In this document: in pieces, positions 1-12,715 of the stretch
Position numbering within the stretch: the stretch's first letter is position 1
How the letters are laid out: each line of letters starts with the position of its first letter
DNA from: Betaproteobacteria bacterium RIFCSPLOWO2_02_FULL_67_26
GTDB taxonomy: Bacteria > Pseudomonadota > Gammaproteobacteria > Burkholderiales > SG8-41
Assembly (NCBI GenBank): GCA_001771935.1
Contig: MERD01000123.1
Span: 8,835-44,831 of the forward strand
Direction of reading: 5' to 3'
Length of the DNA: 35,997 nucleotides
Translations under genes and position numbers: made by a program
Notes under the pieces: generated by a model
What the model was told of the DNA's origin: nothing
The model's input: only the letters and a program-made list of their open reading frames with translations
The model's database searches: none

Positions 1-890
1 GTGCGCGGCCGCGGCATCGCGGCGGCTGCGCTGCTGCCGCTCAACCTGCTGATCGCGTTCTGGCAGACCGCGCGCGCCATCTTCGCGCACCGCCCGGACA
101 TCGTGCTGGGCATGGGCGGCTACGTGTCGTTCCCGGGCGGCATGATGGCCTCCTTTCTCAACCGGCCGCTTGCGATCCACGAGCAGAACTCGGTTGCGGG
201 CCTGGCCAACCGGGTGCTGGCGAGACTCGCGGACCGGGTGCTCACGACTTTTCCCGGCGCGTTCGGCGAGGCGACCGCCGTGATCTGGACCGGCAACCCG
301 GTGCGGGAGGAGATCGCCACGATGGCGCCTCCTGAAAACCGCTATGCGGCACGCGCCGGACAACTGCGGTTGCTGGTGGTGGGTGGCAGCCAGGGCGCCC
401 AGGTGCTCAACACGCTGCTGCCCGAGGCGCTCGCGCTGGTCGCCGCGGACGCGCGCCCGCGGGTCCTGCACCAGGCCGGGTCGGCGCACCACGAGGCGGT
501 GCTCGCCCGCTACCGGGAGCGCGGGGTCGCCGCCGAAGTCGTCCCCTTCATCGACGACATGGCCGGCCGCTACGCGGAGACGGACCTGATCGTCTGCCGC
601 GCCGGCGCCACGACGATCGCCGAAATCGCCGCTGCGGGCATTGCCGCGGTGCTGGTGCCGTACCCGCACGCGGTGGACGACCACCAGACGATCAACGCGC
701 GCTTTCTCGCCGACCGCGGCGCCGCGCTGCTCATGCCCCAGCGGGAGCTGACGCCACAGCGCCTCGCCGGGGTCCTGGTTGAATTCACGCGCGAGCGGCT
801 GCTGGCCATGGCGCAGGCCGCGCGCGCCGCGGGCAAGCCGGAAGCGGCGCGCACCGTGGCGCAGATGTGCATCGAACTCGCGGGGGCCGC

Positions 891-894
<4 letters not shown>
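1..894 (+). CDS. murG: MurG, lipid II synthase, 5' end cut by window
   Basis: UDP-N-acetylglucosamine transferase that converts lipid I to lipid II on the inner face of the cytoplasmic membrane. The frame is open from base 1, and the N-terminal glycine-rich loop of the family is absent, so about 60-65 codons lie upstream; the GTG at position 1 is not the true start. Visible family features are the [12 protein letters not shown] segment, HEQNSVAG, the VVGGSQGA loop that opens the C-terminal Rossmann domain, and the nucleotide-sugar region with [10 protein letters not shown] followed by a DDHQ segment. The stop overlaps the murC start as ATGA, indicating translational coupling in the division and cell-wall operon. 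Confidence 0.96.
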
Positions 895-2290
<1,396 letters not shown>

Positions 2291-2294
<4 letters not shown>

Positions 2295-3250
2295 ACATGG
2301 CGGAGACAGACCATCTGGCGGCGGCGGGCCTGCGCGGCGAACTACGCACGCGCGAGCCGATGTTGCGCCACACGACCTGGCGCGCCGGCGGCGTGGCCGA
2401 GCGCGCCTATTTTCCCGCGGACCTCGAGGACCTCATTGCTTATCTGCGCGCGCTGCCGGCCGGCGAGCCGGTTCACATGACGGGGCTCGGCAGCAACCTG
2501 CTGGTGCGCGACGGCGGGCTGCGCGGCACCGTGATCTTCACCCACCGCGCATTGCGCGAAATGCGGCTGGACCATCTGGGCGTGCGCGGCGGGGGGATCT
2601 ACGCCGAAGCGGGCGTGGCATGCCCGAAGGTGGCGCGCTACGCCGCGCTGAACGAGCTCGCCGGCGCGGAATTTCTCGCCGGCATTCCCGGCACGATCGG
2701 CGGCGCGCTCGCGATGAACGCCGGCTGCTACGGCGGCGAGACCTGGGACATCGCGGCGCACGTGCACACCGTGGACCACGCTGGAAAGCGGCACACGCGC
2801 ACGCGGGAGGACTACGAGATCGCTTACCGGCACGTCCAGCTGAAAGCAGAAGGCGGAAGGCGGAATGCGGGCGACCCTCATCCCTCGGAAGAGTGGTTCG
2901 TCGCCGCGACCTTCGACCTGAAGCGCGGCTCCGGCGCCGAGTCGCGCGCGAAGGTCACGGAACTGCTCAAGCGGCGCATCGCGACGCAACCGCTTGGCGA
3001 GCCCAACGCCGGCTCGGTGTTCCGCAATCCCCCGGGCGAATACGCCGCGCGGCTGATCGAGGCGTGCGGGCTGAAGGGGCGCGTGATCGGCGGCGCGCGG
3101 ATCTCGGACAAGCACGCGAACTTCATCGTCAACCGCGGGCGCGCGCGCGCCGCCGACATCGAGGCCCTGATCGAGCTGGCGGCACGCAGCGTGAAGGAAA
3201 AGTTCGGCATCGAGCTGGAACGCGAAGTGCAAATCGTCGGAGAGGCGTGA
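2291..3250 (+). CDS. murB: MurB, UDP-N-acetylenolpyruvoylglucosamine reductase, with heptad-repeat insertion
   Basis: FAD-dependent reductase that makes UDP-MurNAc from UDP-GlcNAc-enolpyruvate using NADPH. It has 319 aa. The FAD-binding part has [12 protein letters not shown] (from about residue 64) and [20 protein letters not shown] (from about 131). The proton-donor serine is in NAGSVFRNP (Ser 242) and the C-terminal catalytic glutamate is probably Glu 312 in REVQIVG. The [17 protein letters not shown] pattern fits the shorter type II enzymes. Residues 186-199 are encoded exactly by six 7-bp repeat units (2846-2887) and look like an insertion between the conserved YRHVQLK strand and EEWFVAATF. 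It falls outside the catalytic motifs, so the enzyme is probably active. The stop lies in a second heptad array that runs on into ddl. Confidence 0.96.
2846..2887. repeat. Heptad repeat array inside murB (6 x 7 bp)
   Basis: Six consecutive 7-bp units, beginning GCAGAAG then GCGGAAG, and ending in an ACCCTCATCCCTCG stretch. The array is 42 nt, so it keeps the murB frame and adds 14 codons. The GCAGAAGGCGGAAG start and the GCGACCCTCATCCCTCG end both recur in the larger array at 14835-14946. Confidence 0.8.
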
Positions 3251-3288
3251 TAGGTGATGGGTGACGAGCAACGAGCAACGAGTGACGA
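3247..3288. repeat. Heptad repeat array across murB stop and ddl start (6 x 7 bp)
   Basis: Six 7-bp units of the forms GTGATGG, GTGACGA and GCAACGA. The array contains the murB TGA (3248-3250) and both candidate GTG starts of ddl (3261 and 3282). Like the array inside murB, it is exactly 42 nt long. Confidence 0.8.
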
Positions 3289-4196
3289 ATAGTTTCGGAA
3301 AGGTGGCGGTGCTCATGGGCGGGCGTAGCGCCGAGCGGGAAATCTCGCTGAAGAGCGGGACGATGGTGCTGAATGCGCTGAAGAAAAGCGGCGTGGACGC
3401 GCACGCCTTCGACCCGCGCGACCGCGGGCTGGAAGAGTTGAAGGCGCAGCGCTTCGACCGGGCGTTCATCGCCTTGCACGGACGCTTCGGCGAGGACGGC
3501 ACGGTGCAGGGCGCGCTGGAGTATCTCGGCATTCCCTACACCGGCAGCGGCGTGATGGCGAGCGCGCTCGCCATGGACAAGTGGCGCACCAAGCTCCTGT
3601 GGCAGGCCTCGGGGCTGCCCACGCCGCAGTATGAATTGATGACGGCACGGACGGATCCCGCGGCGCTGGCGAAGGCGCTCGGGCTGCCGCTCATGGTGAA
3701 GCCCGCCCGCGAAGGCTCCTCCATCGGCATGAGCAAGGTCACCTCGGTCGAGAAAATCGAGCAGGCCTACGCGCTGGCAGCGCGCTACGACGAGGTGGTC
3801 ATGGCGGAGCGGTTCGTCGAGGGTGCCGAGGTCACGGCGGCCATCCTCGCGGACGAGCCGTTGCCGCTGATCCGGCTGGAAACCCCGCGCGAGTTCTACG
3901 ACTACCAGGCCAAGTACTTCGCCGACGACACCCGCTACATCTGCCCCTCCGGGCTGCCGGCCGCGCAGGAGGGCGCGGTGCAGCGCCAGGCGCTGGAAGC
4001 GTTTCGCCTGCTCGGGTGCAGCGGCTGGGGCCGCGTCGACGCGATGCTCGACCGCGACGGCCGCTCCTACCTGCTCGAGGTGAACACCATCCCCGGAATG
4101 ACCGACCACAGCCTGGTGCCGATGGCCGCGCGCGCGAAAGGAATTTCATTCGAGCAGCTGGTGGTGCGGATACTGGAGACGGCGCATGTGGGATAG
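3261..4196 (+). CDS. ddl: D-alanine--D-alanine ligase
   Basis: ATP-grasp ligase that makes the D-Ala-D-Ala end of the peptidoglycan stem peptide in the cytoplasm. From GTG 3261 it has 311 aa. The conserved N-terminus [19 protein letters not shown] starts near residue 15, then [14 protein letters not shown], the ATP-grasp lysine region [14 protein letters not shown] near 147, and the metal-binding end [11 protein letters not shown] with [14 protein letters not shown] near 257-284. The start is uncertain: GTG 3261, GTG 3282 and GTG 3303 are in frame and none has a clear ribosome site. Conserved sequence begins around FGKVAVL, so 3282 is a strong alternative. The residues before it are encoded by the heptad array. 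The 3' end overlaps ftsQ by 11 nt. Confidence 0.95.
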   Translation: MTSNEQRVTNSFGKVAVLMGGRSAEREISLKSGTMVLNALKKSGVDAHAFDPRDRGLEELKAQRFDRAFIALHGRFGEDGTVQGALEYLGIPYTGSGVMASALAMDKWRTKLLWQASGLPTPQYELMTARTDPAALAKALGLPLMVKPAREGSSIGMSKVTSVEKIEQAYALAARYDEVVMAERFVEGAEVTAAILADEPLPLIRLETPREFYDYQAKYFADDTRYICPSGLPAAQEGAVQRQALEAFRLLGCSGWGRVDAMLDRDGRSYLLEVNTIPGMTDHSLVPMAARAKGISFEQLVVRILETAHVG

Positions 4197-4947
4197 ACCC
4201 GGGCTCCTGAACGCAACCGCCGACGCGCTCTACGCCGTCGCCGCGTTCGCCGCGCTGGCCGGGGCGGCGGTGCTGCTCGCCCGCCTCCCGGCTTTCGAGC
4301 TGCGCGAGGTGAAGATCGGCGGAGCGTTGAATCACGTTACCCGCGGCGAGATCGAGGGCGTCGTGCAGCGCGAGCTGCGGGGAAATTTCTTCACGCTCGA
4401 CCTCGTCGTCGCGCGTGCCGCGTTCGAGCGGCTGCCGTGGGTGCGCCACGTGAACGTGCGGCGTCACTGGCCCGCCGGGCTCGCGGTCGCGCTGGAAGAG
4501 CATGTGCCGCTCGCGCGCTGGGGCGGCACCGCGCTCGTCAACACGCACGGCGAGGTGTTCCAGGCGGCGTACGACCCGCAGCTGCCGGCGTTCATCGGCC
4601 CGGAGGGCACCGCCCGCGAGATCGCGATCCAGTACGTGTACTTCAGCCGCAGCCTGCGGGGGATCGGCGAGACGCCGGTGGAGGTGCAGCTGACGCCGCG
4701 GCGCGCCTGGCAGGTGAAGCTCGAAAGCGGCACGACGCTCGCGCTCGGACGGGAAAGCATCGAGGCCCGGCTCACCCGCTTCGTGGAGGCCCACCCCCGC
4801 ACGCTCGGGCGCCTCGGGCGCCGGATCGAATACGTGGACCTGCGCTACGCCAATGGTTTTGCCGTGCGCATCCCCGAGTTGCGGCATGAGAAGCCGGAGC
4901 CCGGGCGCGGGCCGCGGACGGGAAAACGGCCGGGAGCGGGCGCATGA
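4186..4947 (+). CDS. ftsQ: Cell division protein FtsQ
   Basis: Bitopic inner-membrane protein that links early cytoplasmic and late periplasmic divisome proteins through FtsB and FtsL. The product is 253 aa: a short cytoplasmic tail, one transmembrane helix at about residues 8-28 (alanine-rich, [18 protein letters not shown]), a POTRA domain at about 33-103 ([10 protein letters not shown] through the [15 protein letters not shown] segment), then the FtsQ beta domain with the [10 protein letters not shown]-like stretch ([13 protein letters not shown]) typical of the family. The ATG at 4186 overlaps the end of ddl and the stop overlaps ftsA as ATGA. The C-terminal 20 residues are basic and proline/glycine-rich, probably disordered. 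Confidence 0.94.
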   Translation: MWDRPGLLNATADALYAVAAFAALAGAAVLLARLPAFELREVKIGGALNHVTRGEIEGVVQRELRGNFFTLDLVVARAAFERLPWVRHVNVRRHWPAGLAVALEEHVPLARWGGTALVNTHGEVFQAAYDPQLPAFIGPEGTAREIAIQYVYFSRSLRGIGETPVEVQLTPRRAWQVKLESGTTLALGRESIEARLTRFVEAHPRTLGRLGRRIEYVDLRYANGFAVRIPELRHEKPEPGRGPRTGKRPGAGA

Positions 4948-6182
4948 ACAAGCCCCGGGACAGCAAGAAGCTGATCGTGGGGCTCGACGTCGGAACGTCC
5001 AAGATCGCCGCGATCGTCGCCGAGATCCGGCCGGATGGCGGCTTCGAGATCATCGGCATGGGCAGCAATGCCTCGCGCGGGCTCAAGAAGGGCGTGGTGG
5101 TCAACATCGAGACCACGGTCGCCGCCATCCAGCGCGCGCTGGAGGAGGCGGAGCTGATGGCCGACTGCAAGATCCGCGACGTCTACACCGGCATCGCGGG
5201 CAGCCATATCCGCAGCTTCAACTCGCAGGGCATGGTCGCGGTGAAGGACAAGGAGGTCGCGCAGGCCGACATCGAGCGCGTCGTGGACACGGCGCGCGCG
5301 GTGCAGATCCCGAACGACCAGCAGATCCTGCACGTGCTCAACCAGGAATTCATCATCGACGGGCAGGAAGACGTGCGCGAGCCGCTCGGCATGAGCGGGG
5401 TACGGCTCGAAGTCAAGGTGCACATCGTGACCGGCGCGGTCTCCAGCGCGCAGAACATCGTCAAGTGCGTGCGCCGGTGCGGGCTCGAGGTGCGCGATCT
5501 CATCCTGCAGCCGCTGGCGTCCGCCTCGGCGGTGATCTCGGAGGACGAGAAGGACCTCGGCGTTGCGCTGATGGACATCGGCGGCGGCACCACCGATCTG
5601 GTGGTGTTCACGCACGGCGCGATCCGGCATACCGCCGTGATCCCGATCGCGGGTGACCAGATCACCAACGACATTGCGATGGCGTTGCGGACACCGACCA
5701 AGGACGCCGAGGAAATCAAGGAGCGCTTCGGGTGCGCCCTGTCCCAGCTCGCCGACCCGCAGGACATGGTCGAAGTGCCCGGGCTCGGCGACCGCGAGCC
5801 GCGCCAGCTCTCGCGCAAGACGCTCTCCGAGGTGATCGAGCCGCGCGTTGAGGAGCTGTACTCGCTGGCACAGACGGAGCTGCGGAGGAGCGGCTACGAG
5901 GAGCTGCTGTCCTCCGGCGTGGTGATCACCGGCGGTTCCAGCGTGATGCAGGGCATGGTCGAGCTGGGCGAGGAGCTCTTCCACATGCCGGTCCGGGTGG
6001 GCTACCCGGCGTACAGCGGCGCGCTGGCGGAGACGGTGCGCCACCCGCGCTATGCGACCGGCGTCGGCCTGCTGCTGGCCGGCGCGCAGCAGCACCGCTC
6101 GCGCGAGCTCGCGCGCATGAACATCAGCACTTTCCAGCAGGTGCTGGAACGGATGAAGTCGTGGTTCACGGGAAATTTCTGA
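4944..6182 (+). CDS. ftsA: Cell division protein FtsA
   Basis: Actin-like ATPase that anchors FtsZ filaments to the membrane and recruits later divisome proteins. It has 412 aa, the normal length. The first phosphate motif LIVGLDVGTSKIAAIV is at about residues 10-25. The FtsA-specific 1C (SHS2) region is at about 85-165. The second phosphate motif ALMDIGGGTTDLVVF is at 209-223. The adenosine motif VVITGGSSVMQGM is near 329. The C-terminal VLERMKSWFTGNF is the expected amphipathic membrane-targeting helix. It starts within the ftsQ stop (ATGA) and is followed by ftsZ after 37 nt. Confidence 0.97.
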   Translation: MNKPRDSKKLIVGLDVGTSKIAAIVAEIRPDGGFEIIGMGSNASRGLKKGVVVNIETTVAAIQRALEEAELMADCKIRDVYTGIAGSHIRSFNSQGMVAVKDKEVAQADIERVVDTARAVQIPNDQQILHVLNQEFIIDGQEDVREPLGMSGVRLEVKVHIVTGAVSSAQNIVKCVRRCGLEVRDLILQPLASASAVISEDEKDLGVALMDIGGGTTDLVVFTHGAIRHTAVIPIAGDQITNDIAMALRTPTKDAEEIKERFGCALSQLADPQDMVEVPGLGDREPRQLSRKTLSEVIEPRVEELYSLAQTELRRSGYEELLSSGVVITGGSSVMQGMVELGEELFHMPVRVGYPAYSGALAETVRHPRYATGVGLLLAGAQQHRSRELARMNISTFQQVLERMKSWFTGNF

Positions 6183-6219
6183 TTTCGGGCAATCGTCGAC
6201 TCGGCAAAAGGAGGCAATC

Positions 6220-7380
6220 ATGTTTGAGATAGTGGATGCACAAGCGCAGGAGGCTGTCATCAAGGTGGTCGGCGTGGGCGGCTGCGGCGGCAACGCGGTC
6301 GATCACATGATCGAGAAGGGCGTGCAGGGGGTGGAATTCATCACCGCCAACACGGATGCGCAGGCGTTGAAGCGCAACGCCGCAAAGGTGCAGCTGCAGC
6401 TCGGGGCCGGCATCACCAAGGGGCTCGGCGCGGGAGCCAATCCCGAGGTCGGGCGCCAGTCGGCGCTGGAGGACCGCGAGCGCATCGCCGAGGCCATCGG
6501 CGGCGCGGACATGCTGTTCCTCACGGCGGGCATGGGCGGCGGCACCGGCACGGGCGCAGCGCCGGTCGTCGCGGAGCTCGCCAAGGAGCTGGGTGTCCTC
6601 ACCGTGGCGGTGGTGACGAAGCCCTTCGCGTTCGAGGGCAAGCGCCAGCGCATCGCGCACGAAGGGATCGAGGCGCTGTCGCCCCACGTCGACTCGCTGA
6701 TCGTGGTGCCCAACGACAAGCTGATGGAGGTGCTCGGCAACCAGGTGACGCTGGACCAGGCGTTCAAGGCCGCCAACGACGTGCTGCACGGGGCGGTGGC
6801 CGGCATCGCCGAGATCATCAGCTGCCCGGGCATGATCAACGTCGACTTCGCCGACGTGCGCACGGTGATGGCCGAGATGGGCATGGCGATGATGGGATCG
6901 GCGAAGGCCGCCGGTCCCGACCGGGCCCGGCTCGCAGCGGAGCAGGCGGTCGCGTGCCCGCTGCTGGAGGATGTCAACATCGCGGACGCGCGCGGGGTGC
7001 TCGTCAACATCTCGGCGAGCAGGGCCACGTTTCAGCTGCAGGAGATGTACGACGTGATGGGGACGATCAAGGCGTTTTCGGCGGAGTCCGCGCATCCCAT
7101 CATCGGCACCGTGTACGACGAAACGCTGGGGGACCAGTTGCGCGTGACGATCATCGCCACCGGGCTCGGCCGGCCGCTCGTCCGCCAGCAGAAGCCGCTC
7201 ACCGTCGTCACCGCCAAGACCGGCACCGACAACCAGCCGCTGGAGGTGGACTACGGCGCGCTCGAAATGCCCGCGGTGATGCGCTCGAAGCGGAACCGCG
7301 ATGCGACGGTCGAAGCGATGCGGCAGTCCGGCGTGGAAATCCTCGACATCCCGGCGTTCCTGCGCAAGCAGGCGGATTAG
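6220..7380 (+). CDS. ftsZ: Cell division protein FtsZ
   Basis: Tubulin-like GTPase that forms the Z ring. It has 386 aa. GTP-binding features are GGCGGNAVDHM (about 21-31), NTDAQAL (about 45-51) and the tubulin signature GMGGGTGTGAAPVVA (105-119). The T7 synergy loop NVDFADVRTVM is near 207, and the conserved C-terminal partner peptide DIPAFLRKQAD ends the protein, where ZapD, FtsA and others bind. A strong ribosome site AAGGAGG at 6208-6214 precedes the ATG by 5 nt, the best in the division cluster. This agrees with the high amount of FtsZ that cells need. zapD lies 9 kb downstream on the other strand. Confidence 0.98.
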   Translation: MFEIVDAQAQEAVIKVVGVGGCGGNAVDHMIEKGVQGVEFITANTDAQALKRNAAKVQLQLGAGITKGLGAGANPEVGRQSALEDRERIAEAIGGADMLFLTAGMGGGTGTGAAPVVAELAKELGVLTVAVVTKPFAFEGKRQRIAHEGIEALSPHVDSLIVVPNDKLMEVLGNQVTLDQAFKAANDVLHGAVAGIAEIISCPGMINVDFADVRTVMAEMGMAMMGSAKAAGPDRARLAAEQAVACPLLEDVNIADARGVLVNISASRATFQLQEMYDVMGTIKAFSAESAHPIIGTVYDETLGDQLRVTIIATGLGRPLVRQQKPLTVVTAKTGTDNQPLEVDYGALEMPAVMRSKRNRDATVEAMRQSGVEILDIPAFLRKQAD

Positions 7381-7398
7381 CGGAAAGTTACACTTTTT

Positions 7399-7428
7399 TT
7401 GCAAAGCAGCATGGGTGCGTGTTAGTAT
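7399..7428 (+). promoter_or_regulatory. Candidate sigma-70 promoter for lpxC
   Basis: TTGCAA (7399-7404) and TAGTAT (7423-7428) are separated by 18 bp, each matching 4 of 6 consensus bases. The site lies in the 85-nt ftsZ-lpxC gap, 37 nt before the lpxC start, in a locally AT-rich stretch. It would allow lpxC to be expressed apart from the division operon. Prediction from sequence only. Confidence 0.5.
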
Positions 7429-7465
7429 TGTTGCGTTAACAACCTGAAAACTCAGGGAGTTTTGC

Positions 7466-8377
7466 TTGATCAGGCAGCGCACGCTGAAAAACATGATCCG
7501 CGCCACGGGCGTGGGGCTGCATACCGGCGCGAAGGTCTACATGACGTTGCGGCCGGCGGGGCCTAACACCGGCATCGTGTTCCGGCGCGTCGATCTCCAG
7601 CCGGCCGTGGAGATCAAGGGCGAGCCCTATAGCGTGGGCGATACGCGCCTGTCCTCGAGCCTGGAGAAGCACGGGGTCAAGATCGCCACCGTCGAGCACC
7701 TGATGTCGGCGCTGGCGGGCCTCGGCATCGACAACGCCACGGTCGACCTGACCGCGCCGGAAGTGCCGATCATGGACGGCAGCGCCGGGCCGTTCGTGTT
7801 CCTGCTGCAGTCGGCCGGGGTCGAGGAACAGAACGCGCTGAAGAAATTCATCCGCATCCTGAAGCCGGTGGAAGTGCGCGAGGGCGACAAGTGGGTGCGG
7901 TTCGAGCCGCACGAGGGCTACAAGCTCACCATGAGCATCGACTTCGCGCACCCCGTGTTCGACAAGACGCCCCAGTCCGTGACGGTGGACTTTTCCACCA
8001 CATCCTACGTCAGGGAGGTGAGCCGCGCGCGCACCTTCGGCTTCATGCAGGACGTCGAGACGATGCGCGCGCAGGGCCTCGCGCTCGGCGGCAGCCTCGA
8101 CAACGCAATCGTGATGGACGAGTACCGCGTGCTCAACACCGACGGGCTGCGCTACGAGGACGAGTTCGTCAAGCACAAGGTGCTCGACGCGATCGGCGAC
8201 CTCTACCTGCTCGGCCATCCGCTGATCGGCGCGTTTTCCGGCCACAAGACGGGTCACGCGCTCAACAACCGGCTGCTGCGCCGGCTGCTGGAAGACAAGC
8301 CCTCGTGGGAACTGGCGAGCTTCGAGCGTCCCGAGGACGCTCCGGCGTTCCTCGCCTGGCAGCCGCAGCCCGCCTGA
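7466..8377 (+). CDS. lpxC: LpxC, UDP-3-O-acyl-N-acetylglucosamine deacetylase
   Basis: Zinc deacetylase of the committed step of lipid A synthesis, cytoplasmic. The product is 303 aa. Zinc and catalytic residues are His 78 in [14 protein letters not shown], His 237 and Asp 241 in HKVLDAIGD, and His 264 in [10 protein letters not shown], almost identical in spacing to the E. coli enzyme. The start is TTG: the family N-terminus is MI(K/R)QRTLKN, which begins exactly at the TTG, with ribosome site AGGGAG (7454-7459) six bases before it. No ATG fits upstream. A weak TTG start suits a protein that other bacteria hold at low levels, but that link is inference. It converges on the DUF721 gene 21 bp later. 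Confidence 0.97.
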   Translation: MIRQRTLKNMIRATGVGLHTGAKVYMTLRPAGPNTGIVFRRVDLQPAVEIKGEPYSVGDTRLSSSLEKHGVKIATVEHLMSALAGLGIDNATVDLTAPEVPIMDGSAGPFVFLLQSAGVEEQNALKKFIRILKPVEVREGDKWVRFEPHEGYKLTMSIDFAHPVFDKTPQSVTVDFSTTSYVREVSRARTFGFMQDVETMRAQGLALGGSLDNAIVMDEYRVLNTDGLRYEDEFVKHKVLDAIGDLYLLGHPLIGAFSGHKTGHALNNRLLRRLLEDKPSWELASFERPEDAPAFLAWQPQPA

Positions 8378-8400
8378 GCGGCGCGCGTACGGGCGCCGCT
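8377..8400. terminator. Hairpin between convergent lpxC and DUF721 genes
   Basis: A perfect 8-bp GC stem (8377-8384 with 8393-8400) with an 8-nt loop sits in the gap and touches both stop codons. There is only a short CTTTTG tract a few bases downstream on the plus strand and none on the minus strand. It could be a weak bidirectional terminator or simply block readthrough. Confidence 0.35.
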
Positions 8401-8842
8401 ACCTCACTTTTGCGCGGCCGCGTACGACCAGGCGGTGGAGCGCGGACTTCAGGGGCGAGTCCGGAAGCGCATCGGAGAGCCGAGCAAAATCCTGAATTGC
8501 ATCAGGGGGTAACGGGCGCGGGGTGAATTTGTCCTCAGCCTTGATTTTGTGCGGTTTTACTTGCACTTCCACGCGGATTCCAGTAACCTCGTTCGCCTGT
8601 TCACGAACGTGCAATAGCAAGCGCGGTGCCAGCTGTCTCAATTTGGCTGCGACTGCCGCGTTGTCGGCCACAACAATAAGGGTCCCCGACTTCAGGTCAG
8701 CGACCCCGCTTGCGGCAGCAAGCGAAGGCGGAGAGGCTTCAAACAGCAGTTGCTGTAGGTCCCTCAGGCGGCGCGCTTTGCGCGCGAGCGCCTCGAGGTT
8801 GCCCGAGGTGGCGATGACATCGCCGATCTTCTGGACAGGCAC
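8399..8842 (-). CDS. DciA-like DUF721 protein
   Basis: A 147-aa protein of the DUF721 family, whose characterised members (DciA) help load the replicative helicase in bacteria lacking DnaC. The N-terminal half has the family pattern of a helical segment (LEALARKARRLRDLQQLLFEA) followed by a beta-rich part with LIVVADNAAVAAKLRQLAPRLL, which resembles a KH-like fold. The C-terminal 50 residues are basic and proline-containing, probably flexible. It starts with GTG at 8842, with only 23 bp between it and the divergent M23 peptidase gene. The assignment rests on family pattern and on its usual betaproteobacterial place between lpxC and secA. Confidence 0.8.
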   Translation of the reverse strand: MPVQKIGDVIATSGNLEALARKARRLRDLQQLLFEASPPSLAAASGVADLKSGTLIVVADNAAVAAKLRQLAPRLLLHVREQANEVTGIRVEVQVKPHKIKAEDKFTPRPLPPDAIQDFARLSDALPDSPLKSALHRLVVRGRAKVR

Positions 8843-8865
8843 CGGGGGGTGTCGGGAGGAGGACG

Positions 8866-9783
8866 ATGAATATTATCCTGGTTTCCGAGAGGCTGGCGAG
8901 AGCGAGGACGATTTCCCTCGGGCTGCCGCAGCTCGCCCTGCTCGGCACGGGCTTCCTGGTTTCCGTGGTCGCGGTCGCGGCCGCGATGAATTTTCTGATC
9001 CTGCGCGTGGCCGCCGATTTCAACGTGCCCTACCTGCAGACGATGCTGCTGTCGGCCCAGCAGGAGCAGCACGAGAAGGCCCAGTCCTACCTGCGGGAGA
9101 ACCTGAACGCCATGGCGGTGAAGCTCGGCCAGATGCAGGCCCAGCTGGTGCGGCTTGATACGCTGGGCGAGCGGCTTGCCAAGCTCGCGGGCTTCAAGCC
9201 GCAGGACCTGGTTTTCGGCGAGCTGCCGGCCCGGGGCGGCGCGCTCTCCGCGCTCCCGTCGCACGACCTTTCGCTCGGCGATTTCACCCGCCAGCTCGAT
9301 TCGCTGACGCGCCAGCTGGACGATCGCGGCGACAAGCTCGGAATACTTGAGTCCCTGTTTACGCTCGACAGCGCGAAGAAGAAGCTCATCCCGACCATGC
9401 TGCCGGTGGAAGGCGGATGGTATTCCTCGAACTACGGCTGGCGCATCGACCCGTTTACCGGCCAGCGGGCATTTCACGAAGGCATCGACGTGATGGCCGA
9501 GCAGGGCACGCTGATCCGCGCCGCGGCCGGGGGCGTCGTGGTCTTCTCGGACTTCCACCCGCAGTATGGTAATATGATCGAGATCGATCACGGCAACGAC
9601 CTCATCTCGCGCTACGCGCACGCATCGCGGCGGATGGTAAAGATCGGCGACGTGGTGTTGCGGGGCGTCAAGATCGCCGAGGTCGGCAGGACCGGACGGG
9701 CAACCGGGACGCACCTGCATTTCGAAGTGCGGCAGCGGGGCGCGCCGGTGAACCCGTCACAGTTTCTGCGGTTGCCCGGCTGA
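8866..9783 (+). CDS. M23 family (LytM-domain) peptidoglycan peptidase
   Basis: Membrane-anchored periplasmic zinc endopeptidase of the lysostaphin-like M23 family, expected to cut peptidoglycan cross-links. The 305-aa product has one N-terminal transmembrane helix (about 23-47), a glutamine/leucine-rich coiled-coil region (about 60-170), and a C-terminal M23 domain. Its zinc ligands are all present: His 204 and Asp 208 in FHEGIDV, and His 285 in HLHFEV, with His 283 as catalytic histidine. It should therefore be an active enzyme and not a degenerate NlpD/EnvC-type activator. A strong purine-rich ribosome site (GGGAGGAGG, 8854-8862) precedes the ATG. An intrinsic terminator follows, so it is transcribed apart from secA. 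Confidence 0.92.
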   Translation: MNIILVSERLARARTISLGLPQLALLGTGFLVSVVAVAAAMNFLILRVAADFNVPYLQTMLLSAQQEQHEKAQSYLRENLNAMAVKLGQMQAQLVRLDTLGERLAKLAGFKPQDLVFGELPARGGALSALPSHDLSLGDFTRQLDSLTRQLDDRGDKLGILESLFTLDSAKKKLIPTMLPVEGGWYSSNYGWRIDPFTGQRAFHEGIDVMAEQGTLIRAAAGGVVVFSDFHPQYGNMIEIDHGNDLISRYAHASRRMVKIGDVVLRGVKIAEVGRTGRATGTHLHFEVRQRGAPVNPSQFLRLPG

Positions 9784-9807
9784 TTTTAGAGACGGAAATT
9801 CTGAAGG

Positions 9808-9838
9808 GGGGTGGGGCGTTTCCCCACCCCTTTTTGTT
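9808..9838 (+). terminator. Intrinsic terminator after the M23 peptidase gene
   Basis: A perfect 9-bp stem of GGGGTGGGG (9808-9816) with its complement (9822-9830), a 5-nt loop and then TTTTTGTTT. It ends only 22 nt before the secA ATG, so secA needs either a promoter overlapping this hairpin or readthrough. Confidence 0.92.
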
Positions 9839-9859
9839 TAGGTGTCTGGGTTCCATGCA

Positions 9860-12676
<2,817 letters not shown>

Positions 12677-12715
12677 AATAATTCCCGCGTCGCCTCTGTG
12701 CTGGCGCTTCGTCCC

